Positions 10,039-22,753 are shown, counted from the stretch's first letter. The stretch is 64,000 nucleotides of DNA from Silene latifolia (GCF_048544455.1 NC_133538.1:37201469-37265468); one strand, 5' to 3'. The notes: generated by a model from the letters alone, not told the origin. Numbers and translations: made by a program.

Positions 10039-13000
10039 TTCAATTAGGGTTTGGAGAAATTTTAGGGGATTTTTGTTTAGTATTCAACTGGAGTTGTAGT
10101 AGACAATAGTGATTAAATTGTGATTATATTCATTTCATTTCTGTGTGTCTTTCGATTTTTTTGTTGTATATATGCGTGATCATCGTGTTTATGCAATGTT
10201 ACTTTGTTTAATGATGCTTAATTTTATTACTGCTTGCTGTTTTACCTTGAATCTCGTTTTTTTAAGTGGACGCCGGTTTTATTGTTGTAGTCGGTATAAA
10301 GGAGACACAAGTTTTCATCAATTGTGGCTAAGAAATTACTCGGCATTACATTATGGTTACTCAGCAAGTCGCAATGCTACTTGATATGGCTATTTATATG
10401 ACACTATTGCAATATGTGAGAGAATTAGAGTATTGGAAGAAGTCTCAAGGATCACCTTGATTTAGCTTGTTGTCCGTATATGAGAAAAGTGGAGGTGTTG
10501 TTTGCCTTTTTAAACTCCGCTTTGGTGTCAAGGAACCAAAGGATATTACATTTGGAACAATGTGGATGTTTGTGAGACATTCTCTGATCAACAAGCAATG
10601 TCATGGAGGTACATGACTTGACTACGTGCCAGTTGAAGATATATGTAATATGCTCTTTTCTTTTGAGAGTGTTAGTGTTAAAATTTAAGGGAGCTTAAAT
10701 ACTAAGTTTGACATTAAATATGTCGAAGAACTGGTGTGGCATGAGTTTGGATGACGTCTTATTCTCCTAGGATGTGGTGTTTTACTACAGTGGGAAAGAA
10801 TGAACTGTAAGAATACCTGTTGGTTGGCCATGATGGGATAACCATAGAGTTGCTTGATATCGAGCAAAGTCAATTAGTCTACAAACAACTTTTGGAATAT
10901 GTACAGGGAATACATCGCTCATTATGCTGAATATTAAGGCCTGGAAGGAGGTGATGATGTTGATATATGACCGAGGCTGGAGTAAGCCCTGATTCTGAAA
11001 ATATATCATATCATTCATGTATTATAATTCATTGGGATCTGATTTGAGTTGCTCTCAGATTTTTGCAACCTTGGGATGCTCTTGATGAGTCATTAATGAT
11101 GGCTGATTAGGGTTATCATCTAATTTATGTTATGCGCTTTATGTAACCTTTTGTTCAGGATATTGTATGACTCCTGGAATTTTATTTTTTGATAGTAAAA
11201 AATATACAGTATATTAGAGGATCAGGAAAACAGCCAACGAGGATGAGAAGTCCTTTTAAAGCAGTTTACTAATCTCAATTACGACAACTTCAGAAACCGA
11301 AAAAAATGGGATTTATGATTACAGCCATAAACCTCCAGGTGGGTTTCGTTGCTGCATTCTGCTTATTAAGTTGTAATTTCTAATGGCGGTGCTGGTCAGT
11401 GGGAGCTATATTGCTTCTTTTTTACCCTTCCGTGACCATCTTGTATTATAAACTTTGCAAATTTATTTGCATGTGGAAGTGTTAGTCAGAGGCTAATACA
11501 GTTTATTATCCATGGGGTCATTACAAACTTAGCAAGCTCAGTCTTGTAATTCCTAGCCTGACCTTCGGAGTCATCTGCTATTGTTCTTGTTCCAGCATAT
11601 ATTTCTGTGTTGGTCATTCTTTGCACATTCTGAAATGTAAATTTCAACAGCATTTAGTGGCTTACTGGCATTGGACTTTTCCCGGGGAACTTTAATGCTT
11701 CCCCAACTGTCAGAATTTCTGTAAGGCTCACTATTCCTGTCTGCTAGTTTGTTTGCTGTAACAAAGCTTTTGAACTGTTCATTTATTCGAACAAAAGAGC
11801 AATATGTCTTGCTATTGTAGCTCGAGAGAAAACTTACGTGGGAAAGTAGAAATTACTCGGAAAGCCAATGAAACACTGTGTTTTGTGTAGAGCCACCGTT
11901 CTCAGGTACTCGCAACTCCCTCTGTATTTGTAGACCTAATTTCATTTTCTTTGGTTGAGACTTGAGACTCCTCCTTGTTTAGAGCGCAGAGATTTTATTC
12001 AATCGGCTTCTTGTTAAAACATCAAAGCAGTGTTCCATGTTCTACTTTCCGATCTTTTTGCCATGCATACCATGCTGCTCAATACTCATAGGAGGGATGG
12101 GACACACGACTAATAAACTACTGTGAGATTCAGAGTTTCTCAAAGTTTCTTTTTTTTTTTGGTTAAATGTGTGCTTGCTAATTCGTTTCAAAAGCCAGCA
12201 TAAAACCTTCACTAAGCTCTGCACCTCACTTGCCCAAGTATTTACCGTTTGTGGGTTCAAAATAACTAATTTGAAGGCAAATTAAAAAAATCTCAAGCAT
12301 GGATTGAATTTGTAGTTGCATTAATTTTTGGTACTTCTGGTCAACATATAATTAAGAAAATTGTAGGTCTAAGGGCGATTATGTATTTGAGCTAATAATT
12401 TAGTAGGGTATATCTTATGTTTGAAGTAGATGAAGATTTTTAAGAACTGACAGTATATGGGGTATGTAAACCTCCATTGATACGGATGCATCTGCCAAAA
12501 GTATGCAATGGCAGGATTGTATTAGAGACAATATGTACATCTCTGTACTACTTTCTTTTTAGCGTTTTACCTCTTGGTAGTTGGTACATAGATAAAGAAG
12601 CATTCATTTACACTTTCCAAGACATATCATGTCGATAGAGCCACCCTAAAGTAACACCATGTTCATAGGCTGATGGGTGTATAAAGTTTGTGTAGTCTAT
12701 TGTCACAGAGGAGCCAAGAGTCGTGTATAAAGCCAAACGAGTTTAATGCTTGAATGTAGAGAGTATAAAATGCTATCTTGTGAACAAATTGACGGGGTTA
12801 TAAGTAAGATGACATTTCTGTCTTGTTTATGAACGGTATTTTTATGCTCAGCTGTAAATAGGTCTTACATCCTTGACATGCATGTTCTTTTTGGAAATTT
12901 TTTTATAATCTTCCATTTCACTTTGAGTTGATGTCTATCAGTACTGTTGGTTTCAGAATTGGATATTTCATTGTGCCCGCGATTGTAAAAATCTTCTAGT

Positions 13001-13930
13001 GTTGTTTATCTGTCTGGTGGTTTCACTGATTTTGCAGGCACACACACCAACTTGTTACTTCTTAGTGAGATTGAAGGGGCAGACATTTGTAGCTTTATCT
13101 AGTGTTCTTCAACAGTCAAGGTGACTTCACTTCCATTTAGTCCAAGTTATTTGAAATGGCCTACTATTTACAGTTTGCGCTTTCACTTATTTCCTTTGGT
13201 AAGTATGAGGAGATATGTTATTCTATCTTAAGACTTTTTGGTTAACTCCTGTTTGATGATTGGGGGAACTCTGATGTGTCCTGTATGGCAGTGTTTCCTA
13301 TTCCTTTAGTTTTTCTTGATTGGTTTACTATCGGCCGACTTAACATATAGAGTATAGACTCTGCATCGTCCTTTAAGTCTGATGGCTGTACGACACCAAT
13401 AGAGTGGTTACTGGCTAGTACCTCCAGTTATTACTTTAGGGCGTTTGCGGCCCTTGTCTTACTCCCATAATTCTACTGCCTGTGAGGCTGTAATATAGAT
13501 GTATCGATTTCTCAACCATGATGGGCTATTCAAGTTTGTAAAACTACCAATGAGTTAACCTGGAAGTAAAAAGACAGTGAGGATCCTTTGTTATCTTTCA
13601 CCGGATTTTCATGGTCCTACAGTGATCTAGATATATGGTCCTGCAAAGGATATGAGATTTTCCATGTATTGCTTTCTTAGATGATATTGTCTATTGTCTT
13701 GTTTTCACATTGTGAAACAAAGTTGGTTTTATTCCGTTTCTTTTATTTTTTTCTTTCTCTCCCTCAGAGAGGGTGAGTGTTGTGGTATCAAAGTTGCAAA
13801 GTAATGACATCTATGAGCGCCGAAAATTTAGGATGAGGAACATTGAAAATTTAGGACGAGGATCCCTTTTAATGGTAGTTGTTGCTCTGTTGTGAAATGT
13901 TGCATCTTCAATGACATAATCTCCAGAAGA
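10039..13930. other. 3.9 kb without a recognised gene
   Basis: The first few hundred bases are probably the 3' UTR of the S40-type gene. The rest has unbiased, AT-rich composition with T-runs (for example near 12150) and no frame with protein-like composition. I see no transposon domain. Unannotated introns, small RNAs or decayed elements cannot be excluded. Confidence 0.45.
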
Positions 13931-13984
13931 AAAGTTTAATCCGTGAAAAAAAAAAATTAATTACCGTAACTCCTAGCGTGGCAA

Positions 13985-14221
13985 AATTAACCCGATCCGA
14001 AAAGGCTGACCCGACACCCGAAAATGACCGGAACTGCCGCACCCGAATTAACCCGACCCGACCCGAAAATGACCCAAGCTTTCATGGACATGTAACAGAC
14101 CCGACCCGACCAACAAACTCGAAACAGGCCTGTAATTCGAAACAACCCGACCCGACCTAACCCGAAATTTGATAAACCCGAGATGACCCGATCTAAATTG
14201 GCCTGACCCGAACCCAACCCG
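13985..14221. repeat. degenerate CCCGA/ACCCGAA-rich stretch (second copy 18703-18939)
   Basis: Dozens of short ACCCGA, CCCGACCCGA and ACCCGAAA units occur in about 235 bp. They give spurious Pro/Thr/Asn-rich reading frames on one strand and Gly/Leu/Ser-rich frames on the other. Both copies of the duplication carry it. No function is evident. Confidence 0.7.
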
Positions 14222-14239
14222 TATTGGGAGCTATTATTC

Positions 14240-14500
14240 TTAAGACGGGTAGACGTATATAATTACATCTTCACAAATTCTCATTGAAGACGGACACTAT
14301 CCGTCTTCATCCGTCACAAGTTGAAGACGGATAGTGTCCCTCTCACAAAATACAAATGGATAATGCAAGTGGGGGGAAATGGATACCCTCACTTGGCATT
14401 TGCCCTCCCACTTGCATTTTATCAGAGGACTACTATTCATCTTCAGCTTGTGACGAATAGTGGTCGTCTTCAATGAGACGGATTGTTACATCTTAAAGAA
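14240..14500. mobile_element. foldback MITE, copy A (copy B at 18958-19217)
   Basis: The left arm has TCATTGAAGACGGACACTAT, then CCGTCACAAGTTGAAGACGG and AATGCAAGTGGG. The right arm reads as its reverse complement: CCCACTTGCATT, then CTTGTGACGAATAGTGG and GTCTTCAATGAGACGG. The arms are about 100 bp with a short centre, so the element can form a long hairpin. No transposase is encoded. Exact ends are uncertain by about 30 bp and no target duplication was fixed. Confidence 0.75.
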
Positions 14501-15722
14501 GGATTTCCATAATTCTACGTGCTAAATAATTGGAAGTTTGTGCTGTCAAGTTTTAATTGATATTGTCAGAATCAAGTTAAAGAGGACACAAGTTGCACTC
14601 CTTTATTGCCTCAGTAAGTAGTTACGCTTAAGCACAATGCCACCTCAATTTTGTAGAGGGTAAATTAGTCTAAAGCACAGAAATCCCGCGGCACAGTTCA
14701 TACGCTCCGTGGAAAAATCAGCACCCTAATTTTTAATCTGTGTTTGTCACAAAGTATCAACAACCATTTTCCGTCAGAGAAAGTCTAGTTTGTGACTTGA
14801 CTTAACGGTCCATGTTAGATGCTTACATCTTATTCTTTCTACTCTTATTTTTGTTTGGCCTTCTAACTAAACTCACAATTACTCCCTCAGACCCAGCTAA
14901 GTCATTAATCAGTGTTATTTTCTTCCATTTTCTCTTTAATTATGCTATCAACTAAGTTACAGAAGGGTGTTCATCCATGCTCTCCACTGTATATTCCCGT
15001 GGTTAAAGTTAACACTTCTTTTCTACTGATCTATTGTCTGATTGTGATTTTTGTTGACTTAATCTGATGTAAGGATGAGAGACAAGGCAAAGTTAAAGCA
15101 GATGGATGATAAAAGGGAAAATTAAAATGAGTCATAGTTGGAGGGATTGGAAAAACAGGGGAAAATGGAGGGACATTCAGCTCACTTGCCTTGTTAAGTA
15201 AAAACGGAACCACGGAAGCCTTGCTTTTCTTTGACGGGAATTGCCTACTAGTAGTTGTCACTTGTCAGCAAACAAATAAGAAATATTAATACCTTTGGAC
15301 AAAAAATAAAATTGTTCGTTACTTGTGTGCCAAGTAGTGTACATATTAGGTACCTTCTAACTCGAAAACTCTTATTAGCAAAGAAAAAATCATACATTAC
15401 AAGGTAGATATATGTAAAATCATGATGATAATAAATTACTTTTATGCGATTTTTTCTTTATTTATTTTATGAATCTTGAGGTTTGGACTGAAGTTCAAGC
15501 ACATGTGAATATGTGATACCGAAGGAAGACAAGATATAGTTTTCGGGAATTATTTCCCCTCTCATTATTCATTATTCATTAATCAAAATACGAGACGTCA
15601 ATATATAAACGCAGAGCTCTAACAAACAGGAATGTACAATGTACGATATACACACGTTTCTAGTCGATTAATGATGGTATTTACCATCGCCTGATCAAGA
15701 CTCAGCAAAGACATTATTTAAG
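14501..15722. other. non-coding part of the duplication (equivalent 19218-20437)
   Basis: No gene is recognised. A 55-bp segment at 14681-14735, beginning AAATCCCGCGGCACAGTTCA, has a diverged inverted relative at about 18251-18304 in the spacer between the copies. The apparent minus-strand frame around 15031-15261 has no recognisable features. Confidence 0.4.
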
Positions 15723-15740
15723 AAGCATTGATTGCTTTTT

Positions 15741-15927
15741 TCGTGAAGCCAATAAGGTTGCTGACTTTATTGCTTCTATTGGACATTTATGTCCAACTCT
15801 TTCGAGGTGGTTTGAAAACCGGTGGCTTCAACTCACCTCACTCATTCGAAAGAATGAGATAGGTTGGTCCTATCCCAAAGGATCAATCTAGTTTTCTTAC
15901 CTTATCAAAAAAAAAAAAAAAAAAAAA
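15741..15927 (+). mobile_element. 5'-truncated LINE tail with target duplication, copy A
   Basis: About 165 bp of LINE 3' end precede a poly(A). The reading frame gives ANKVADFIASIGHLCPTLSR and WFENRWLQL, the C-terminal end of a plant LINE RNase H region, then a stop and poly(A). It is flanked by an identical 18-bp duplication, AAGCATTGATTGCTTTTT, at 15723-15740 and 15928-15945. This is the mark of target-primed reverse transcription with strong 5' truncation. Confidence 0.9.
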
Positions 15928-16751
15928 AAGCATTGATTGCTTTTTAGGTGTTCTAATTTGGAAGGTGAAGTGACAAAAGATCACTTGAGAACTTCATATG
16001 ATGTTGCTTTGTTTAAATCTGCTATTAATTGAGATAATAAGTTTTGTTTGTACTGGTTGTCTGTGAGCTCGTTGTGTGCTAGTACTAGTCCTTGCCCCTA
16101 CTGCAGTGCCAACCTTGTCCTGGAAAAATGCCAAAATTAGGAAAGTAAGACGATAATCCCATCACATGTTATTATGCTGAGTAGTAATCAGATGTCAAGG
16201 CCAAGAGCATAATTCTTATTTAGAACACTAAGTCTATTATTACAGTTATCCTGGGGGGACAGGGAATTTTAATCATTAATTATTCCATCTAGTAGATAAT
16301 TTGCATATGATTCTACTGTTTTTTTTGGTAGATGGAAATGTATTACCTGTTGTCCTGTTAAAACTGGAATTTGTCATTGTTGATTGAACTGCATTTAATC
16401 TCAGTAACTGTATGTGGATCAGCTAGCATTGAATGTCTCATTTGCATTTTAACTTCTGTTCCCATATAGTAAAGAGTACAGACAGTGCATTCATTCATAT
16501 ATATACGTTCTCGACATTTGATTTTTTAACTTTCAGAAGAAGATGAATCTTCGGTATATACTCTTTTATGTTTTAACTGTATATGTACGACCTTGTGCTA
16601 AAGTTCACATTTTACGCAAAGCGTTTGATTGAAGTCATAGTATCCAAGGGTAAATTTTAAATCTAGCTGCTGCCCAACTACTCACCATCCTTGGGGTCCC
16701 TTATTGAATGCCACCCTTAATAATTTCTTGTACTTGCATTGTTGCTCAGTT

Positions 16752-16760
16752 TATATATGC
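16752..16760 (+). promoter_or_regulatory. TATA box of Ole e 1-like gene A (same at 21471-21479 for B and about 30778-30786 for C)
   Basis: TATATATG lies about 80 bp before the start codon in all three copies, within a conserved context containing GTTGCTCAGT. Conservation in the more diverged third gene supports it as promoter sequence. Confidence 0.55.
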
Positions 16761-16835
16761 AGGGTTCCACTCTTATTCCCAGCAACATAAACTCCTTGTA
16801 CCTCTTGCTTATCTCCCTTTAACTTGGCTGCTTCT

Positions 16836-17755
16836 ATGGCCTTTTCTCAGCTCATTACCGTGTTTGCTATAGCACTGGCCTTCTCAAGTATTGATTTTAC
16901 TTTATGCTCTGAAGTCAAGGGTTCAGTATCGTGCACTGACTGCGGTTCCGACTATGATTTCGCTGGTTTGTATATCCCACCTCAGCTGTATTCTGATTCT
17001 TTCATACTGTTGAATTATTAGCTCATAGAAGTATATTGTTCATATCAAATAAGTCTACAGTTATGTACTCCGTAGTTGATAGCGAATACATGTTTTGAAA
17101 TTTTTCTACTGCATTATTTATTTGCAAGGTCATAAAAGTATATAGTTTTAGTAGTTCATCAGTAATTCTATGTTTAAGAATTTTCAGGCCCCAAGACGCT
17201 CTTCAGCTTCATAATCTTCTCTTAATTTATGATAGTTGCTGCTGAGTGTCGTTTTTTATTGATAGCATGTTGTGTTTTAAAAGATTACTATTGTGAAATT
17301 GTCTTTATTGTTGCATATGGCTCTCAGCTTCTTCAGGTCTCCCGTGCCCCAGTCTAATCGCAAATGTAAACAAATGAATGAGATAGGGAGTAATTTACTC
17401 ATTATCCGACGCATGGTTAGATATGTTCAACATTGATAAAAGTGTTCATGTGTCTGTTTCGGCTATTTTATGTAACCCCCTCTTATTTATGGCTTAAAAG
17501 TTAAAATGAAATATATATCCACGTATCTAATATGCCCAGGTGCATAGGTCTATTCATATTTCGATGTCCAAGTCCTCTAGCAAAATTTACCAGTAGGACG
17601 GTATTAGTATATGCTGACATTTCTTACTCATGTTTGCAGGAATCAGAGTGCTAGTAAAGTGTGACCAAGTGAAGAAGCTTTCTGAGGCAATCACTGACAA
17701 AAATAGTGATTTCAACCTATTCACCTACTATTCTAACAATCTGGCAAATATTTAA
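16836..17755 (+). pseudogene. Ole e 1-like gene, truncated copy A
   Basis: Exon 1 is 16836-16965 and exon 2 begins at 17640 after TTTGCAG, exactly as in the complete right-hand copy. Homology stops at 17715, about 25 residues into exon 2. The frame then runs 13 more codons through unrelated sequence to a TAA at 17753-17755, giving only 81 residues. It keeps the signal peptide and the first cysteines but lacks most of the Ole e 1 domain. It has an intact TATA and splice sites, so it could be transcribed. I regard it as a broken duplicate. Confidence 0.8.
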
Positions 17756-18648
17756 TGATATAATTTTTATTACTCTACTGTGTTCCTCCTAGCTCAAATC
17801 CTTGATAGTGAGAGGGCTTGATGCACTGTCCCCACAAATATTTTCACTGCATGTTGGTCTATCATTCTGACTGAACTACTATCTTTCGAGTATTAGTTCG
17901 ATTATCAATAATGAAAAACCTTCATGGCTCGTGTCTTTTGTTGTTTGCGTAGGAAAAAAAAATCCTTGAAACTGAATTTCTTAGAAGCAAAATGATGTGG
18001 CGTTTGCTGATGGACACACAGATTTTTGTTTTTCTTTACGGAAATTGCGTAAAACTACCTAATAAGCTATGTTTGATACAAACATAACTTATTTCAAATA
18101 ACCACCTAATAAGATGTTGGTCTAGGTGAATTGGTAGTCATATGGATACAAACATAATGTTATCTGAAAAGTTTTTTGCTAGAAGGCACCTTAACATTTA
18201 TACCACCTTGCACGCAAATTTCCAACAGTTTATTTTTTGTCCGAGGTACCTAATTTTTGGGTGCTGATATTTTCACGGGGTCTTTGAACTGAGCCGCGGG
18301 ATTTAATAACGGCATGACTGAGATACCCTTCCATCCTCCATTTGCAAGTACGAGGTCCTAGGTCCACTTAATTTGTTTTTTGTCGTTCCTGACTTTCTTT
18401 CTACTATTGTATGAGTAGATCAAGCACAGAGTAGTGTTCTATTATTTCCTAAATTTTTGCATTTTTGTGTTAACTCAGATCAAACGGGAAGTTTTGCCTA
18501 TTTTATTAGGCAAATTCTCATTTATAACGGGCATATTTAATAGTTTTGAAAATATTGGTTTCGTTTTTTCAAATTGACCATTAGTACGAGAATTATGATT
18601 TGAAAAAAAATCTACTTAAATTTAGAACTCCTGAGTAAAAGAAATAGT
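17716..18648. other. 933-bp spacer between the two duplicated copies
   Basis: It is AT-rich and contains no recognised gene. It includes, at about 18251-18304, an inverted relative of 14681-14735. The spacer is absent at the other copy's junction, so it is either inserted filler or part of the flank that was lost or replaced at copy A. Confidence 0.5.
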
Positions 18649-21600
18649 AAAGTTTAATCCGTGAAAAAAAAAAATTAATTACCGTAACTCCTAGCGTGGC
18701 AAAATTAACCCGATCCGAAAAGGCTGACCCGACACCCGAAAATGACCGGAACTGCCGCACCCGAATTAACCCGACCCGACCCGAAAATGACCCAAGCTTT
18801 CATGGACATGTAACAGACCCGACCCGACCAACAAACTCGAAACAGGCCTGTAATTCGAAACAACCCGACCCGACCTAACCCGAAATTTGATAAACCCGAG
18901 ATGACCCGATCTAAATTGGCCTGACCCGAACCCAACCCGTATTGGGAGCTATTATTCTTAAGACGGGTAGACGTATATAATTACATCTTCACAAATTCTC
19001 ATTGAAGACGGACACTATCCGTCTTCATCCGTCACAAGTTGAAGACGGATAGTGTCCCTCTCACAAAATACAAATGGATAATGCAAGTGGGGAAATGGAT
19101 ACCTCACTTGATTTGCCTCCCACTTGCATTTTATCGGAGACTACTATTCATCTTCACTCACAGTGACGAATAAATGTGGTCGTCTTGATGAGACGGATTG
19201 TTACATCTTAAAGAAGGATTTCCATAATTCTACGTGCTAAATAATTGGAAGTTTGTGCTGTCAAGTTTTAATTGATATTGTCAGAATCAAGTTAAAGAGG
19301 ACACAAGTTGCACTCCTTTATTGCCTCAGTAAGTAGTTACGCTTAAGCACAATGCCACCTCAATTTTGTAGAGGGTAAATTAGTCTAAAGCACAGAAATC
19401 CCGCGGCACAGTTCATACGCTCCGTGGAAAAATCAGCACCCTAATTTTTAATCTGTGTTTGTCACAAAGTATCAACAACCATTTTCCGTCAGAGAAAGTC
19501 TAGTTTGTGACTTGACTTAACGGTCCATGTTAGATGCTTACATCTTATTCTTTCTACTCTTATTTTTGTTTGGCCTTCTAACTAAACTCACAATTACTCC
19601 CTCAGACCCAGCTAAGTCATTAATCAGTGTTATTTTCTTCCATTTTCTCTTTAATTATGCTATCAACTAAGTTACAGAAGGGTGTTCATCCATGCTCTCC
19701 ACTGTATATTCCCGTGGTTAAAGTTAACACTTCTTTTCTACTGATCTATTGTCTGATTGTGATTTTTGTTGACTTAATCTGATGTAAGGATGAGAGACAA
19801 GGCAAAGTTAAAGCAGATGGATGATAAAAGGGAAAATTAAAATGAGTCATAGTTGGAGGGATTGGAAAAACAGGGGAAAATGGAGGGACATTCAGCTCAC
19901 TTGCCTTGTTAAGTAAAAACGGAACCACGGAAGCCTTGCTTTTCTTTGACGGGAATTGCCTACTAGTAGTTGTCACTTGTCAGCAAACAAATAAGAAATA
20001 TTAATACCTTTGGACAAAAAATAAAATTGTTCGTTACTTGTGTGCCAAGTAGTGTACATATTAGGTACCTTCTAACTCGAAAACTCTTATTAGCAAAGAA
20101 AAAATCATACATTACAAGGTAGATATATGTAAAATCATGATGATAATAAATTACTTTTATGCGATTTTTTCTTTATTTATTTTATGAATCTTGAGGTTTG
20201 GACTGAAGTTCAAGCACATGTGAATATGTGATACCGAAGGAAGACAAGATATAGTTTTCGGGAATTATTTCCCCTCTCATTATTCATTATTCATTAATCA
20301 AAATACGAGACGTCAATATATAAACGCAGAGCTCTAACAAACAGGAATGTACAATGTACGATATACACACGTTTCTAGTCTGATTAATGATGGTATTTAC
20401 CATCGCCTGATCAGCACTCAGCAGCACATTATTTAAGAAGCATTGATTGCTTTTTCGTGAAGCCAATAAGGTTGCTGACTTTATTGCTTCTATTGGACAT
20501 TTATGTCCAACTCTTTCGAGGTGGTTTGAAAACCGGTGGCTTCAACTCACCTCACTCATTCGAAAGAATGAGATAGGTTGGTCCTATCCCAAAGGATCAA
20601 TCTAGTTTTCTTACCTTATCAAAAAAAAAAAAAAAAAAAAAAAAAAAAGCATTGATTGCTTTTTAGGTGTTCTAATTTGGAAGGTGAAGTGACAAAAGAT
20701 CACTTGAGAACTTCATATGATGTTGCTTTGTTTAAATCTGCTATTAATTGAGATAATAAGTTTTGTTTGTACTGGTTGTCTGTGAGCTCGTTGTGTGCTA
20801 GTACTAGTCCTTGCCCCTACTGCAGTGCCAACCTTGTCCTGGAAAAATGCCAAAATTAGGAAAGTAAGACGATAATCCCATCACATGTTATTATGCTGAG
20901 TAGTAATCAGATGTCAAGGCCAAGAGCATAATTCTTATTTAGAACACTAAGTCTATTATTACAGTTATCCTGGGGGGACAGGGAATTTTAATCATTAATT
21001 ATTCCATCTAGTAGATAATTTGCATATGATTCTACTGTTTTTTTTGGTAGATGGAAATGTATTACCTGTTGTCCTGTTAAAACTGGAATTTGTCATTGTT
21101 GATTGAACTGCATTTAATCTCAGTAACTGTATGTGGATCAGCTAGCATTGAATGTCTCATTTGCATTTTAACTTCTGTTCCCATATAGTAAAGAGTACAG
21201 ACAGTGCATTCATTCATATATATACGTTCTCGACATTTGATTTTTTAACTTTCAGAAGAAGATGAATCTTCGGTATATACTCTTTTATGTTTTAACTGTA
21301 TATGTACGACCTTGTGCTAAAGTTCACATTTTACGCAAAGCGTTTGATTGAAGTCATAGTATCCAAGGGTAAATTTTAAATCTAGCTGCTGCCCAACTAC
21401 TCACCATCCTTGGGGTCCCTTATTGAATGCCACCCTTAATAATTTCTTGTACTTGCATTGTTGCTCAGTTTATATATGCAGGGTTCCACTCTTATTCCCA
21501 GCAACATAAACTCCTTGTACCTCTTGCTTATCTCCCTTTAACTTGGCTGCTTCTATGGCCTTTTCTCAGCTCATTACCGTGTTTGCTATAGCACTGGCCT

Positions 21601-22434
21601 TCTCAAGTATTGATTTTACTTTATGCTCTGAAGTCAAGGGTTCAGTATCGTGCACTGACTGCGGTTCCGACTATGATTTCGCTGGTTTGTATATCCCACC
21701 TCAGCTGTATTCTGATTCTTTCATACTGTTGAATTATTAGCTCATAGAAGTATATTGTTCATATCAAATAAGTCTACAGTTATGTACTCCGTAGTTGATA
21801 GCGAATACATGTTTTGAAATTTTTCTACTGCATTATTTATTTGCAAGGTCATAAAAGTATATAGTTTTAGTAGTTCATCAGTAATTCTATGTTTAAGAAT
21901 TTTCAGGCCCCAAGACGCTCTTCAGCTTCATAATCTTCTCTTAATTTATGATAGTTGCTGCTGAGTGTCGTTTTTTATTGATAGCATGTTGTGTTTTAAA
22001 AGATTACTATTGTGAAATTGTCTTTATTGTTGCATATGGCTCTCAGCTTCTTCAGGTCTCCCGTGCCCCAGTCTAATCGCAAATGTAAACAAATGAATGA
22101 GATAGGGAGTAATTTACTCATTATCCGACGCATGGTTAGATATGTTCAACATTGATAAAAGTGTTCATGTGTCTGTTTCGGCTATTTTATGTAACCCCCT
22201 CTTATTTATGGCTTAAAAGTTAAAATGAAATATATATCCACGTATCTAATATGCCCAGGTGCATAGGTCTATTCATATTTCGATGTCCAAGTCCTCTAGC
22301 AAAATTTACCAGTAGGACGGTATTAGTATATGCTGACATTTCTTACTCATGTTTGCAGGAATCAGAGTGCTAGTAAAGTGTGACCAAGTGAAGAAGCTTT
22401 CTGAGGCAATCACTGACAAAAATAGTGATTTCAA
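18649..22434. repeat. direct duplication, right copy (B), 3786 bp
   Basis: This matches 13931-17715 from AAAGTTTAATCCG to GATTTCAA. Here the gene continues normally beyond the end of the repeat, so B is probably the original gene and A the derivative, or A was cut at its 3' end. Confidence 0.95.
20456..20646 (+). mobile_element. 5'-truncated LINE tail with target duplication, copy B
   Basis: This is the same insertion as in copy A, with the same flanking 18-bp duplication at 20438-20455 and 20647-20664. The insertion therefore predates the segmental duplication. Only the poly(A) length and a few bases upstream differ. Confidence 0.9.
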
Positions 22435-22753
22435 GACTACTCTCCCATCAAGTTCTCCAACCTCGCTAACAGCTACTTCACCAAAATGCTTGGCTAAATT
22501 GCTCGGTGGCCCGACCCAACTTTATGCCCTTAAGCAAGATACAATGTCGAAGATTGTTTTGGCAAGAGGTGAAAAGAACGCCTACACTACACGTACCCCT
22601 CTCGTCTTCTCCAAATCTTGCCATGGGAAATGTGGATCTCATGACCCAAATATCGATTCATCAATGACCGTTGATCTTCCTATTCCCTCGGAGTGGGGCT
22701 TACCACCAACTAGCGATTTCTTTTCTTTCTTTCCTATTATCGGTATACCATGA
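21555..22753 (+). CDS. Ole e 1-like secreted protein (pollen Ole e 1 allergen/extensin family), two exons, 174 aa
   Basis: Exon 1 is 21555-21684 and exon 2 is 22359-22753. The intron (674 bp) has GT and TTTGCAG borders and splits a Gly codon after its first base. Residues 1-25 form a hydrophobic signal peptide. Mature sequence starts EVKGSVSCTDCG, followed by a VLVKCD strand, further cysteines (including SKSCHGKC), and the family's hydrophobic C-terminal end (WGLPPTSDFF and a Pro-rich close). Family members are small secreted, cysteine-bridged wall or apoplast proteins in pollen and other tissues, with mostly unknown biochemical roles. I use the ATG at 21555. The upstream codon matching the start of the third gene is TTG here (21543), so the protein is four residues shorter at its N-terminus. 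Being in this family does not itself show it is an allergen. Confidence 0.88.

Larger units (their letters stand above)
13931..17715. repeat. direct duplication, left copy (A), 3785 bp
   Basis: From AAAGTTTAATCCG to GATTTCAA the sequence repeats at 18649-22434, with an offset of about 4718 bp. Introns and non-coding parts are nearly identical too. Visible differences are short indels in the foldback MITE, the poly(A) of the LINE tail, and a short stretch just before that tail. The unit starts in an A-rich stretch and ends abruptly inside exon 2 of the Ole e 1-like gene. It is either a recent segmental duplication or two haplotypes placed in tandem by the assembly. Confidence 0.95.

Noticed and set aside
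10145..10384. 79-residue frame after the S40-type gene
   Set aside because: No start context, domain or conservation evidence; probably 3' UTR sequence.
13978..14217. Frames on both strands, repeated identically at 18696-18935
   Set aside because: They arise from the CCCGA-rich repeat in both copies of the duplication.
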